64,000 nucleotides of DNA from Asterias amurensis (Eukaryota > Echinodermata > Asteroidea > Forcipulatida > Asteriidae). The stretch's first letter is position 1; each line of letters begins with the position of its first letter. The stretch covers positions 16,102,181 to 16,166,180 of the forward strand of contig NC_092657.1 of the NCBI RefSeq assembly GCF_032118995.1, read 5' to 3'. The translations under genes and the position numbers were made by a program. The notes under the pieces were generated by a model that made no database searches, had not been told where the DNA came from, and saw nothing but the letters and a program-made list of their open reading frames with translations. Shown in pieces: positions 46,531 to 60,594 of this stretch.

Positions 46531-49295
46531 AAAAAAAAAAAAAATAGACTTGTTGTGTATTCAAAGCAATTTGCCCAATGTGGCATAAATACAAACTAAT
46601 TTGGACTATACCATGTTCAGATAGCAATTGATGTGTTACAGGCGCAAAAATGGAGAAAAAAAAAGATCTTTCAAAATCATGTGATGACGTCATCACGACG
46701 TCATTTTACAATTCACGAGAACTTGCCAATATCTAACAATCTACGAAGTTTCAACGTAATCGCGTCATTACTTCGAGTTATACGACTTTTTTGGCTGATT
46801 TGATATAGATTTTCAAAAATGTAACATAAAACACCTTTAAGATGACTTCACGTGACCGGAGATGACGTCATTATGACATCATTGTCTTAGGATCATTGTT
46901 GTACCATAACCTTCGACCCCTGAAACATTGCAATTGCTCTTCTATTGGGAACTATGCAAAAAATCGCGAGTTCAGCATCGGGAAATAGGTCCCTACTTCT
47001 GGTCAGTCAAAGTCCCTCGGAGGAATAGATGTACACTAGTTACCTCATTGCCATTCAATATGTGTATATTGGTAACTCCCGGGAGTACTATTTCCCGGGA
47101 ATATGCACGGTCGTTTCATGAAAAACGTTTCAGCCCGGGGTTAATTTCCTACCCCTGAGCAGGATTATTTATTTTCCCCACGAAAACGCTATTTTCCGGC
47201 AACTCTCGGGGAGTGAGAAGATGGGCCAAAAGGTCCCGGGAATTTCCCAGGAAATAAAAGGGGCTAAAAGGGGCTGATAGCAAAACAATTTATTAGCCCG
47301 CCTTCGAACCAAATACACAAACTGCGGCAACCTCTGAGAAAAATCGATATTGTATCATTGGAGCTGTCATTACAACTAAAACGATTGGAACAGTGAAATA
47401 TTTACACTGCCGGGTCCATTTTTAACAAAACCTCAACAAATATTTGGGGAAATTCCATCAGCGCTACCATATAGACTTCTGACGATATTAAAAATGTCAG
47501 TTCAAGATCGCTTGCTGCTTCCGGTGGTTGAATGGATGACCCAGTAAAAGGGAGTGAGAACTTGTTGATGTTGATTGAGTAGTGTACAAAAGGCATGGCA
47601 TGTTTGAAGGACAGGCGTAGCGTGAGTACGTATAACGTCAACATTGTGCAACGTATTTAGTTAAGAGTGAACGGACACCAGTCGCAAGAATAATGTATAA
47701 GGAGAGGCTTGCATCTTACCTTATTTTGTTTGTGTAAAACAAAAAAAGAACAAAAACAAAACCATTAAGATGTGTGCCGCTAAAGGGCTTTCCATGGGGC
47801 TTTTCTGTAATTAAAGGTCCTTATGAGCAGTGAATGCACACCAATTTTTAGCCCGATCGGACAAACCATGTGGTCAGGGCAGAAACCACTAAAATCTGAC
47901 AATTTTAGGGTAAAATACCATCTCTTTGGTATACATATGTCGTAACCAGGTCAATTCTCGTCACATAATATGCAAATTTGGTATCAAAATTATTAGAATT
48001 GCATGATCAAGTCAGTTCTTTTGTCAAAAATAAATTTCCTGAAATGTAGGTCATTGTAATGTTTAATTATCGTGACCTTTGACCCAGTTTTTAAAATAAT
48101 GGATCATTCCAAAAATCAACGAAATAAAAATCACTTGCTAGAGCATGTCTTTCTCTATCAGAATCCACTAAGAAACAGTTGGGCTCTTTAAAATCTACAA
48201 CTTTATGACTATTTGTGTACAAGTCACCATGATCTTTATTATGTTATCGTGACCTTTGACCCATTTTTTGAAACAATGCATCATTCCGAAAATCAACAAT
48301 ATAAAAATCACTTGATAAAGCATGTCTTCTTCTATCAGAATCAACCAAAAAACAACTGGCTCTCCAAAATTTACACTTTTATGACTATTTGTGTACAGTT
48401 GTTAGGTTACAAATAAGTCAAATTATATACTTCACATAGTACATCCACCAACAAAACTCACTCTTATGTTTCTAAAGTTACTAAAATTGTTCATGGTTTG
48501 CTATTTTTTCTTGCTAAGGGCTGATGTGGCTTAACCAGAATTTAAGCCCCTGTGATGAATCTTGAACAACAAATTTAAAAATGCATAATAACTCTCTAAG
48601 AAATCTTTAAGAAAAATGTGTCCACCATGCTCCACCAATCTGACATTTTACCCTAAAAATGTCAGATTTTAGTGGTTTCTGCCCTGACCTCACGGTAAGT
48701 CGGATCGGGTTAAAACTTGGTGTGCATTCATTTCTCATTAGGACGTACAAGCACAGCAATTTTTATCAGAATCGGAAGACATGAGATAAAAAGGTGTTTG
48801 GTCTGACATGGAATGACAGTCAAGGGCTGTTTTAGAAGCAAAACTCGGATGTAAAATCTCCTAGAAATTGAACATTTGAAGTTAAACATAACTTCCCCGA
48901 GAAAACAAAACAATGGTCACTATTAAGAGGTCACATGCACGACACGAAGACACATGGCTAAAGGGGGGAAACAATAATTCCCTTCGCCATTTGTAAACGC
49001 GTGTATACCACCGGGATTAGGCTATTATTTAGAAAGAAAACCACATAGCGCAGCCCCCCCCCCCCCCCCCATTTACCCAGATGGGCGGTATGTATAGTTC
49101 TGCGAGTGAATTATGTTATCCAGTGCACTGTTCATTGCCCATTATTTAGGACTGGGCGTACGCCAAATGGAATAACTAGGTACCCATGTGACGCGAACGA
49201 GATTTGTAGGTTTCCGTACGTCCTTTCGTTTACGTTCTGGTACATCCCAAGGAAGACGATAATCCAGAAAGACTGAATAGCCACCAGAAGGTATC

Positions 49296-49621
49296 TTAAA
49301 GGCAGTGGGCACAATTGGTATTTACTTAAAAAATATGCTGTTGATAGCATAAAACATTGTGAGAAACGACTCCCTCTGAAGTAGTTTACGAGAAAGAAGT
49401 AATTTTCCACGAATTTGATTTCGAGACCTCAGAATACATTTTTAGATCTCAAGATCAAACATCTAAAAGCACACAACTTCGTGTGACAATGGTGTTTTTT
49501 CGTTAATTAATATAATATTATCTCGTTTCATACCATAAACATCTCCCCATTACTCGTCACCAAGTAAGGTTTTATGTTAATAATTATTTTGAGTAATTAC
49601 CAATAGTGTCCACTCCCTTTA
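49296..49621. mobile_element. Chimeric MITE left by a deletion between two inverted copies
   Basis: The left part equals the MITE at 31617 up to ATATTATCTCG; the right part from TTTCATACCATAAAC equals the end of the MITE at 32331. The DNA between has gone in this unit. Confidence 0.85.
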
Positions 49622-49929
49622 AAGGTTGAAAGGAAAAGAAAAAAAAGAAAACAAATCAGCTTGAAAAAGCTCCAATAAATGTCAATGTTGTAACGAGTAT
49701 TTGAATCCACAAACAGGACCCATGCATGGTAGGGTTCGCGTTGATTAGCCTTTTTGTTAATGTTGTGTTATTTTTTTAGTCAAGCATTTTACACAAAATT
49801 ACATACTAGACTTTTCAAGGGATTGACGTAAAACAATTGATTGGTTACCAATCTTGTTTAGGCACCTTCGTGTAAAAATACACTCATAACCTCCTCCCTC
49901 GCCTTTTCACGTCTTACTTCACCTTTATA

Positions 49930-50318
49930 TTAAAGGAACACGTTGCCTTGGATCGGTCGAGTTGGTCTTTGAAAAGCGTTTGTAACCGTTTTTTTTATAA
50001 AATGCATATGGGTAGAAAGATGTAAAAGTAGAATACAATGATTCACACAAACATGCCTCGAAATTGCGTGGTTTTCCTTTTACCCCGTCGACTAACACGT
50101 CGGCCATTTATGGGGGTCAAAATTTTGACTCCCATAAATGGCCGACCATGTTAGTTCGCACAGTAGATGGAAAACCACGCAGTTTCGAGGCAAACTTGTG
50201 TGGATCATTGTATTCTACTTTTAAAACATCTTTCCAACCATATGCATTTTATAAAAAACGGTTACAAACGCTTTTGTTTTGACCAACTCGTCCGATCCAA
50301 GGCAACGTGTTCCTTTAA
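49930..50318. mobile_element. Foldback MITE, AGGAACACGTTGCC family, copy 4
   Basis: TTAA at 49930 and 50315 flank 381 bp; it is the duplicate of copy 3 at 33007, with few differences. Both arms are whole. Confidence 0.95.
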
Positions 50319-52064
50319 TAAAGAAGCTTGAGCCCCTCCCCCCCTCCCCCAAGAGGGTAAAACAAACCCCCAAAAAATAACTAACGGGGGAGGGGAGGAA
50401 GGGGAAAGGAACAAAGAGCCGAGGAGAAACGTCGCAAATGCGTGTGTAGTTTTTGGTTTTTATTTCCGGTGGAAGTATTTTTTTTTCTTCCTTGCCATTC
50501 GCATTTTTTTCCCTGCCAAAATAACTCTTTTATCTGGGATTTTCGAGAACGCGAGGTGCGAAGTGCGAGGTGAAAGATATTGAACACATCTAATGCAATG
50601 ATCTTATTACAACTCCCTTGTAATTGTGTAAACTTGCAACATTAATGTAGTGGCTCGGCTAATAGGAGAGCCGGTCCTCTAATGAATAAAGGACGAGCAT
50701 TCGCCAAAATACAATAAATAAATAATAAATGCCAGTCAATGACAGCTAAAATATATCAATAGAACTTATCCTGCATAGGTTTAATTCATTTAACTCATAG
50801 CACACATACAAAAAGTTACAACACTACAGTATACAATACAATACATGTAGCCTACATTACACCTTACCAATGCAGAGTAAAAGTTCACAAAAAGGTCAAA
50901 CATGTGGCTTCCATGCTACACACACGGACGGGCGCACTACACACGATCTATAAATAATGTGATCCAAACATGACCCTAAAAATCACAACAATTCAGGTAT
51001 AAATGATAGCCAAAACACAGAATAATACTCACAGATAGCTCTATAAACTTATGCCTCCCAGATAAGTAGGTTTTTGGAGCATGGCCAGAGCCATGCTCCC
51101 TTTAAAAATAGAGAGAAGTCCAGACCAATTAAAATGTGCTCTTCCAAGAACGAAGCTATTGAAAAAGAGAGTGAGTGTCGTGTTACATCACCAAAAGTAA
51201 ACTTTGTAGAAGTTCAACAATGAAGACGCACTTGGCGGATCATTACAATAACATAAGCATTTGAAACCCGTTGTCCAGGACAAAATTTATCTCACGTCGT
51301 TCTTGGTCGCTCCGGCATTCAATGGTTTTCTAGTACTACACTTAAATTTGAGAAACGTCGGATAGTAATGTTTTTGTTTACCCGCGGTGTTTTTACTGAA
51401 TATGCATGAAACCAGATACCGACCGACCCGATCGAATGTTGATCACCAGGCGTTGCTTCTTTACCACATTTTTCATTTTAGTCGGCTATGTTCAGGGATT
51501 AAAAGGTCTGCAATCCTACCCTTAACAAATTACACATCACATTTATGCCCTGGTTAAAGTTATATAATTTCATTTTGAACAGTAATCTGATAAAAAAAAT
51601 AGTATTATGCGACACCACTTTCGCAAAACAAAGGTTTGTATGTAGGTTCTGGGTTTGCCGCCTCCGTATTCATTAAATTTGCCGCCCAGTGATGTTAAGT
51701 AAGTAGCACCGCCTATACTGTTCTCTTTTCAACCACGTCCGCAGCATTACTATTTAAAACAAAAACCTTTGCTGACATATTGATTATGTATTAAGTGGGA
51801 CATTTTTCATAAATACATAGAACAATATAGTATATAGATATCGATGACGTCTTCAATCGCATGGCACTACAACATAGTTGGACTTTTCACCGTAATATTA
51901 TTGCTTCACTAATTATTTAAAATTAAGATAAACATTTATTTATTTAATATATTTTCTTAACAACTATCCTATGGGTAAAAGCATAATTTAAGATTAAAAG
52001 CCAGCTTTTTTAAACCCTTATAAAAAACCTACATGTATTCCTCTACAGGAGCACCTTTTCTTTT

Positions 52065-55000
52065 AAACAACATTACTTTCAATCCCTCTACTGGAACATT
52101 TGTACATGGCTAAAAAGTGCTGCCCCCTATAAGTACTAATGGCACCGTGGTCTCGGAATCCCAGGCTAAAACTGCTATTTTCACAATGCCTATACAAAGT
52201 ATTGTCATCTGGTTACGAATCACAATTATTGACTGATTTTTGCAGTTTGTAATTATATAAGATACATTTATATGAATCAGAAGTGCTTAAAAAGTAGGTT
52301 TTTCTTCTAAATTTATGCTTAAAAAGACTTGATTGTCACCCCCAAAACCCCAGAAAGCTCAGAGCTCCAGGAGGCTTCGCCCCTGGACCCCACCAGGGGC
52401 CGTACGGCCGGCCCCTTGACCCCACCCAATAAATTGGTTAGAGCCCCCCCCCCCCCTCTGTCAAAATCCACTAAGAAACAGTTGGGTTCTTCAAAATTTA
52501 CAACTTTGTGACTATTTTTGTACAACTCACTATGATCGTTAATGTGTTATCGTGACCTTTGACCCAATTTTTGAAATAATGCATCATTAAAAAAATCAAC
52601 GAAATGAAAATCACTTGATAGAGCACGTCTTCCTCTGTCAAAATCCACTTATAAACAACTGGGCTCTTCAAAATTTACAACTTCAAGACTATTTTTGTAC
52701 AGTTGGTAGGTTACAAATTAGTCAATTTTTATACTTTACTTTATAAACAAAAAAAAAAACTTTCAAAAATAATTAAAATTGTTAATGGTTTGGTGTTTTT
52801 TCATGTTGAGGGCTGATGTGGTCTTACCAGAATCATACATTTAAAATACCAGCAGTGATCCACCCATGATTTAATTTGGGTTGTTGTTTTTTTTTGTTTT
52901 TTTTTGTTTTTTTTTTTGGGGGGGGATATTTCCCAAACAAAATTATTTCCAAGATGGTAAACAAAAAAAAATCACCATGCTACAACTCCGACTTTATCTG
53001 GATGTTTGCATGTCTTTTCGTGTGCTATACGGTTAGCGTCGATATGAAAGGGAAATCGCACAGTAAGCACAGCAGCTCTATTAAAATTGGCCCTGAAGTC
53101 AGAGTTGCAGCATGGTGAACACATTTTTCTTGAAGATTTCTCAGAGAGTTATTATGCATTTTAAAATGTGTTGTTCAAGATTCATCACAGGGGCTTAAGT
53201 TCTGGTTAAGCCACATCAGCCCTTAACTAGAAAAAAATATCAAACCATGAAGACTTTAAGGAACTTTAGAAACAGAAGAGTGAGTTTTGTTGGTGGATGT
53301 ATTATGTAAAGTATACAAACTGACTAATTTGTAACCTAACAACTGTACACAAATAGTCATAAAAGTGTACATTTTGGAGAGTTGATTCATAAGCGGTTAA
53401 AGCAAGACTGCATAAGTTATAAAGGTAAACAGCTTCATTAATAATCAACTGTTTCTTAGTGGATTCTGATAGAGGAAGACATGCTCTAGCAAGTGATTTT
53501 TATTTCGTTGATTTTTGGAATGATACATTATTACAAACTGACCTACATTTCAGGAAATTAATTTTTGACGAAAGAACTGATTTGACCATGCAATTCTTAT
53601 CATGTTGATACCAAATTTGCATATTATGTCTAGAGAATTGACCTGGTTATGACATATTTATACCAAAAGATGGTATTTTACCCTAAGATTGTCAGATTTT
53701 AGTGGTTTCTGCCCTGACCACATGGTAAGTCCGATCGGGCTAAAAACTGGTGTGCATTCATTGCTCATGAGGACCTTTAATCACAGCAAAGCTCCATGGA
53801 AAGCCCCATAGCGGCACACATCTTAATGGTTTTGTTTTTGTTCTTTTTTGTTTAAAAAAATAAAAAATATAAGGTAAGATGCAAGCCTCTCCTTATACAT
53901 TATTCTTGGGACTGGTGTCCGTTCACTCTTAATTAAATACATTGCACAATGTTGACGTTATTCCCACTCGCGCTACGCCTGTCCTTCAAACAAGCCATGC
54001 CTTTTGTACACTACTCTATCAACATCAACAGGTTCTCACTCCCTTTTACTGGGTTATCCATTCAACCAGCGGAAGCAGCAAGCGATCTTGAACTGAAATT
54101 TTTAATATCGTCAGAAGTCTATATGGTAGCGCTGATGAAATTTTCCCAGAGAATTGTTGATGTTTTGTTAAAAATGGACCCGGCAGTGTAAATAACTCAC
54201 TGTTCCAATCGTTTGAGTTGTTATGATAGCTCCAATTTTTCTCAGAGGTTGCCGCAGTTTGTGCATTTGGTTCGAAGGCGGGCTAATACATTTTTTTCAC
54301 TATCAAGCCCCTTAGCACTATAGGTATTTTCTGGGAAATTCCCAGGAACTTTTGGCCCATCTTTTCACTCCCCGAGAGTTGCCCGGAAAATAGCGTTTTC
54401 GTGGGGAAAAAAAATAGCCCTGCTCAGGGGTAGGAAATTAACCCCGGGCTGAAACGTTTTTCATGAAACGACCGTGCATATTCCCGGGAAATAGTACTCC
54501 AGGGAGTTACCAATATACACATATTGAATGGCAATGAGGTAACTAGTGTACATCTATTCCTCCGAGGGACTTTGACTGACCAGAAGAGGGACCTATTTCC
54601 CGATGCCGAACTCGCGATTTTGTGCATAGTTCCCAAAGAAGAGCAATTGCAATGTTTCAGGGGTCGAAGGTTATGGTGCAATAATGATCCGAAGGCAATG
54701 ACGTCATCTCCGGTCACGTAAAGTCATCTTAAAGGTGTTTTATGTTAACATATGTTTGAAAATCTATATCAAATCAGCCAAAAGAGACCGTATGTTTCTG
54801 TTTGCGGGATTGGGTAAGGATAAATTAGGTATTCATTTTGTTTCGTGTGCTTGACCTAACATGAGCTCTACCGACTCGGAAACAGGTTCATCATCTTACC
54901 CCTTAAGGTACGGAGTCACACAGGGGTCGGTATTGGGGCCCCTCCTGTTTAACATTTACATGCTACCCATTGGTCAAGTCATTCGCAATCATGGTTTGAC

Positions 55001-58000
55001 CAGTCACTTCTATGCAGATGATACTGTCCTGTATGTATCAGCTTCACCAACTTCAGATGGTGTAACAATGTGCACTTCATCACTTATTGAGAGATGTTGC
55101 ACTGACATCAAACGTTGGATGAACTCAAACTACATGAAACTCAACACCAACAAGACCGAGCTGCTTGTTATAGGTACACCTGGACATTTAAATAAAGTTC
55201 CTGCCTTCAACTTAAACATTGGAGATGACTGTGTAGAAGTTTCAAAACAAATCAAGAACCTAGTAGTTGTATTTGACCGTAACATTAAAGTGCAAACTCA
55301 TATTCGTGAAGTAGCTCGTAATGCAATGTACCATCTACATAACAGTAAAATTAAAAAATATCTGACCTACTCAGTTACTGAACAGGTTCTTACATCTCTA
55401 GTTATGTCCAGGGTTGGTTATTGTAATGCTCTGCTTGCAGGTCTTCCTCAATCTACGATTGCACCTCTACAACGTGTCCAAAATTGTGCAGCTAGAATTC
55501 TTACAGGTACTAGAAAATTTGATCATGTTACCCCTGTTCTCATGAAATTGCACTGGCTTCCGGTAAAGTATCGTAATATTTATAAAATTTGTCTGCTAGT
55601 TTTTAAATGTATAAACAGTCTAGCTCCAGGCTATCTTTGTGAACTATTGCTTACGGTTAACTCAACTTCACGTAGGACCACACGTTCATCCTCAGATAAA
55701 ACTAGATTCCAACCTGTGAACACTAGATTATGTACTTACGGTGACAGAGCTTTCTCTGCAATAGCACCTCGTCTGTGGAACCAGCTAAATGTTTGTCTCA
55801 AGGAGGAAAACTCCCTCTGTAGCTTTAAATTTGGGCTTAAGACACATATTTTTAGGGAAGCATTTTTAACTTAAAGTATTTTTATATGTTCTTACTGCCC
55901 TGCTGCTTCATATCATTGTTTGCGGTTTTTATAATTGTTACTATCGTAATTATTGTTTGTGTTTTTTACTGGATCAAACAATTTCGGTGGCCTCTACTCA
56001 ATGTGTTTGATTGATTATATTCATCTTTGTACTTGTACATGTATCTTTATTGTTTTATTATAATACTTTATGGATTTTAATTTTGGACGTTTTAATTGTT
56101 TTGTTTTTGTGGTTAAAATTGTTGGTGTTGTAAAGCGCCTGGGAGCATTTTTAATGGATTTGGCGCTATATAAATGTTTATTATTATTATTATTATTACA
56201 TCTGATCGAACCAGGCCAAAAACGGAAGTGCCCTGTAACTCAAAAGTGGTAAAAGTTATGAAGTTGCTTTCCAAGGACGTAAGTGTCTAGCAAGCAAGGG
56301 TGGGCAGTTAAAAACAAAACAAAATATTGATGACGTCGCAAATTGCAACAACCCCTCTTTAGCGGCAGGTTGAAAACTCTTCAAAATGGACTTTTTGAAG
56401 ATGTCTGTGGTGAATTTTTTTGTAATCACTCTAAATTTTACACACACGCTAACTGTCAGCAGGCATCATAATTTTTGTGATGTGTGAAGTTTCACATCAA
56501 TGACGTCATCGGGGTCACGTGACGCGATCTTAAAAGTGCACTTTTTAAAGTCGTATAACTCTCGAAGTAATTACGCGATTACGTTGAAACTTCGTAGATT
56601 GTTAGATATTGGCAAGTTCTCGTGAATTATAAAATGACGTTATGAAGACGTCATCAAATTATTTTTAAAGATTTTTTTACCATTTGTGCGCCTGTAACAC
56701 ATCAATTGCTATCTGAACATGGTATAATCCCAATTAGTTTTTATTTATGCCACATTGGGCAAATTGCTTTGAATACACAACAAGTCTACTTATTTTTTTT
56801 TTTTCAAAGATCATGCCTTTAAATGCCCTTTTTACTGAGACTAAGGCTTTCAATGCAAAGAGTCTTTTGATGTGCTTTCGCTCCTCGAACATCCGATGAT
56901 ATACTAACTTTTGTATAAGGTATTTTGAACCTAGCCACGGAGGATGAGGCTTTGATAGTCTGGTCAACCGAATTCCAAAGACGAGAACCGTAGTCACGGA
57001 GAGTAATGGATGTGTATCATGTGCGTGCGAAAGGGACATGCATAATTGTAAAAGATACTTTCTGGTGGCTATTCAGTCTTTCTGGATTATCGTCTTCCTA
57101 GGGATGTACCAGACCGTAAACGAAAGGACGTACGGAAACCTACCAATTTCGTTCGCGTCACATGGGTACCTAATTATTCCATTTGGCGTACGCCCAGTCC
57201 TAAATAATGGGCAATGAACAGTGCACTGGATAACATAATTCACTCGCAGAACTATACATACCGCCCATCTGGGTAAATGGGGGGGGGGGGGGGGGGGCTG
57301 CGCTATGTGGTTTCCTTTCTAAATAATAGCCTAATCCCGGTGGTATAGACGCGTTTACGAATTAACGAAAAAACACCATTGTCACAAGAAGTTGTGGCTT
57401 TTAGATTTTTGATTTTGAGATCTAAAAATTTATTCTGAGGTCTCAAAATCAAATTCGTGGAAAATTACTTCTTTCTCGAAAACTATGTCACTTCAGAGGG
57501 AGCCGTTTCTCACAATGTTTTATACCATCAACCTCTCCCCATTAATCGTCACCAAGTAAGGTTTTATGCTAATAATTATTTTGAGTAATTACCAATAGTG
57601 TCCACTGCCTTTAAAGGTTGAAAGGAAAAGAAAAAAAGAAAACAAATCAGCTTGAAAAAGATCCAATAAATGTCAATGTTGTAACAACGAGTATTTGTAT
57701 CCACAAACAGGGCCCATGCATGGTAGGCTTCGCGTTGATTAGCTTTTTTGTTCACCTTTTTCCATTTTCTTATGAATTTTGTGTTATTTAGTCAATCATT
57801 TTACACAAGATTACACACTAGACTTTTCAAGGGTTTAACGTAAAATAATTGATTGGTTACCAATCTTGTTTAGGCACCTTTATGTAAAAATACACTCATA
57901 ACCTCCTCCCTCGCCTTTTACGTCTTACTTCACCTTTATATTAATAAAGACGTTCATAACCACAACACTAGATGTAGTAACAATTATGCGTGTCCCTTTC

Positions 58001-60594
58001 ACACGCGCATGATACACATCCATTACTCTCCGTGACTACGGTTCTCGTCTTTGGAATTCGGTTGACCAGACTATTAAAGCCTCATCCTCTGTGGCTAGGT
58101 TCAAAATACCTTATAAAAAGTATAGTATTTCATCGGATGTTCGAGGAGCGAAAGCACACCAACAGATTCTTTGCATTGAAAGCCTTAGTCTCAGTAAAAA
58201 GGGCATTTTCAAGGCATGATCTTTGAAAAAAAAAAAAAATAGACTTGTTGTGTATTCAAAGCAATTTGCCCAATGTGGCATAAATACAAACTAATTTGGA
58301 CTATACCATGTTCAGATAGCAATTGATGTGTTACAGGCGCAAAAATGGAGAAAAAAAAAAAGATATTTCAAAATCATGTGATGACGTCATCATGACGTCA
58401 TTTTACAATTCACGAGAACTTGCCAATATCTAACAATCTACGAAGTTTCAACGTAATCGCGTCATTACTTCGAGTTATACGACTTTTTTGGCTGATTTGA
58501 TATAGATTTTCAAAAATGTAACATAAAACACCTTTAAGATGACTTCACGTGACCGGAGATGACGTCATTATGACATCATTGTCTTAGGATCATTGTTGTA
58601 CCATAACCTTCGACCCCTGAAACATTGCAATTGCTCTTCTATTGGGAACTATGCAAAAAATCGCGAGTTCAGCATCGGGAAATAGGTCCCTCTTCTGGTC
58701 AGTCAAAGTCCCTCGGAGGAATAGATGTACACTAGTTACCTCATTGCCATTCAATATGTGTATATTGGTAACTCCCGGGAGTACTATTTCCCGGGAATAT
58801 GCACGGTCGTTTCATGAAAAACGTTTCAGCCCGGGGTTAATTTCCTACCCCTGAGCATGGTTATTTATTTTCCCCACGAATACGCTATTTTCCGGCAACT
58901 CTCGGGGAGTGAGAAGATGGGCCAAAAGTTCCCGGGAATTTCCCAGGAAATAAAAGGGGCTAAAAGGGGCTGATAGCAAAACAATTTATTAGCCCGCCTT
59001 CGAACCAAATACACAAACTGCGGCAACCTCTGAGAAAAATCGATATTGTATCATTGGAGCTGTCATTACAACTAAAACGATTGGAACAGTGAATTATTTA
59101 CACTGCCGGGTCCATTTTTAACAAAACCTCAACAAATATTTGGGGAAATTCCATCAGCGCTACCATATAGACTTCTGACGATATTAAAAATGTCAGTTCA
59201 AGATCGCTTGCTGCTTCCGGTGGTTGAATGGATGACCCAGTAAAAGGGAGTGAGAACTTGTTGATGTTGATTGAGTAGTGTACAAAACGTATGGCATGTT
59301 TGAAGGACAGGCGTAGCGTGAGTACGTATAACGTCAACATTGTGCAACGTATTTAGTTAAGAGTGAACGGACACCAGTCGCAAGAATAATGTATAAGGAG
59401 AGGCTTGCATCTTACCTTATTTTGTTTGTGTAAAACAAAAAAGAACAAAAACAAAACCATTAAGATGTGTGCCGCTAAAGGGCTTTCCATGGGGCTTTTC
59501 TGTAATTAAAGGTCCTTATGAGCAGTGAATGCACACCAATTTTTAGCCCGATCGGACAAACCATGTGGTCAGGGCAGAAACCACTAAAATCTGACAATTT
59601 TAGGGTAAAATACCATCTTTTTGGTATACATATGTCGTAACCAGGTCAATTCTCGTCACATAATATGCAAATTTGGTATCAAAATTATTAGAATTGCATG
59701 ATCAAGTCAGTTCTTTTGTCAAAAATAAATTTCCTGAAATGTAGGTCACTGTAATGTTTAATTATCGTGACCTTTGACCCAGTTTTTAAAATAATGGATC
59801 ATTCCAAAAATCAACGAAATAAAAATCACTTGCTAGAGCATGTCTTTCTCTATCAGAATCCACTAAGAAACAGTTGGGCTCTTTAAAATCTACAACTTTA
59901 TGACTATTTGTGTACAAGTCACCATGATCTTTATTAAGTTATCGTGACCTTTGACCCATTTTTTGAAACAATGCATCATTCCGAAAATCAACAATATAAA
60001 AATCACTTGATAGAGCATGTCTTCTTCTATCAGAATCAACCAAAAAACAAGTGGGCTCTCCACAATTTACACTTTTATGACTATTTGTGTACAGTTGTTA
60101 GGTTACAAATAAGTCAAATTATATACTTGACATAGTACATCCACCAACAAAACTCACTCTTATGTTTCTAAAGTTACTAAAATTGTTCATGGTTTGCTAT
60201 TTTTTCTTGCTAAGGGCTGATGTGGCTTAACCAGAATTTAAGCCCCTGTGATGAATCTTGAACAACAAATTTAAAAATTCATAATAACTCTCTAAGAAAT
60301 CTTTTAGAAAAATGTGTCCACCATGCTGCAACTCTGACTTCAGGGCCAATTTTAATAGAGCTGCTGTGTTAACTGTGCGATTTCCCTTTCATATCGACGC
60401 TAACCGTATAGCACACGAAAAGGCATGCTAACCTTCAGATGAAGTCAGAGTTGCAGCATGGTAACATTTGTTGTTTACCATCTTGGAAAGAATTTTGTTT
60501 TGATCACTGCTGGTATTTTACAGTATGATTCTGGTAAGACGACATCAGCCCTCAAAATGAAAAAATCCCAAACCATTAACATTTTTAAAGGTGG
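52065..60594. repeat. Array unit 2: palindromic unit P2
   Basis: Direct repeat of P1 at +11,700 bp, including the LINE, both LINE tail relics (56814-57058 minus, 57945-58226 plus), the truncated MITE (57360-57614) and the G-run at 57278. Unlike P1 it keeps the 142-bp hairpin at its right end (60321-60462) and runs on to TTAA at 60595, where element T is inserted. Left-arm hairpin at 52973-53116. Confidence 0.92.
54869..56205 (+). mobile_element. 5'-truncated LINE in P2 (duplicate of the P1 LINE)
   Basis: Same insertion point and ends as 43169-44505, so it was copied with the array and not inserted twice. The open frame 54861-55874 is 337 codons and keeps [10 protein letters not shown], but reads GVTQGS where the P1 copy has GVPQGS, a change in an RT motif. 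A few other substitutions separate the two. Confidence 0.93.

Larger units (their letters stand above)
40363..48630. repeat. Array unit 1: palindromic unit P1
   Basis: Left arm from about 40770 to 45360 and right arm from about 46240 to 48630 are inverted copies around a core at 45360-46240. The right arm lacks the segment matching 43085-44862, joined at 46790 within a short T run. The left arm carries the LINE at 43169-44505. The whole stretch is repeated in direct orientation at 52065-60327, 11,700 bp on, with about 99% likeness by eye. Start similarity: ATTACTTTCAATCCCTCTAC at 40369 and 52073. Confidence 0.92.
48631..52064 (+). repeat. Array spacer S2
   Basis: Matches 30960-35500 with three differences: a deletion of about 757 bp between two inverted MITEs (near 49525), a deletion of the LINE relic and G-run part (near 50328) and a single 118-bp unit. 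The first joint (48630) falls inside the hairpin MITE seen whole at 30207. No T element is present at its right end. Confidence 0.9.
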
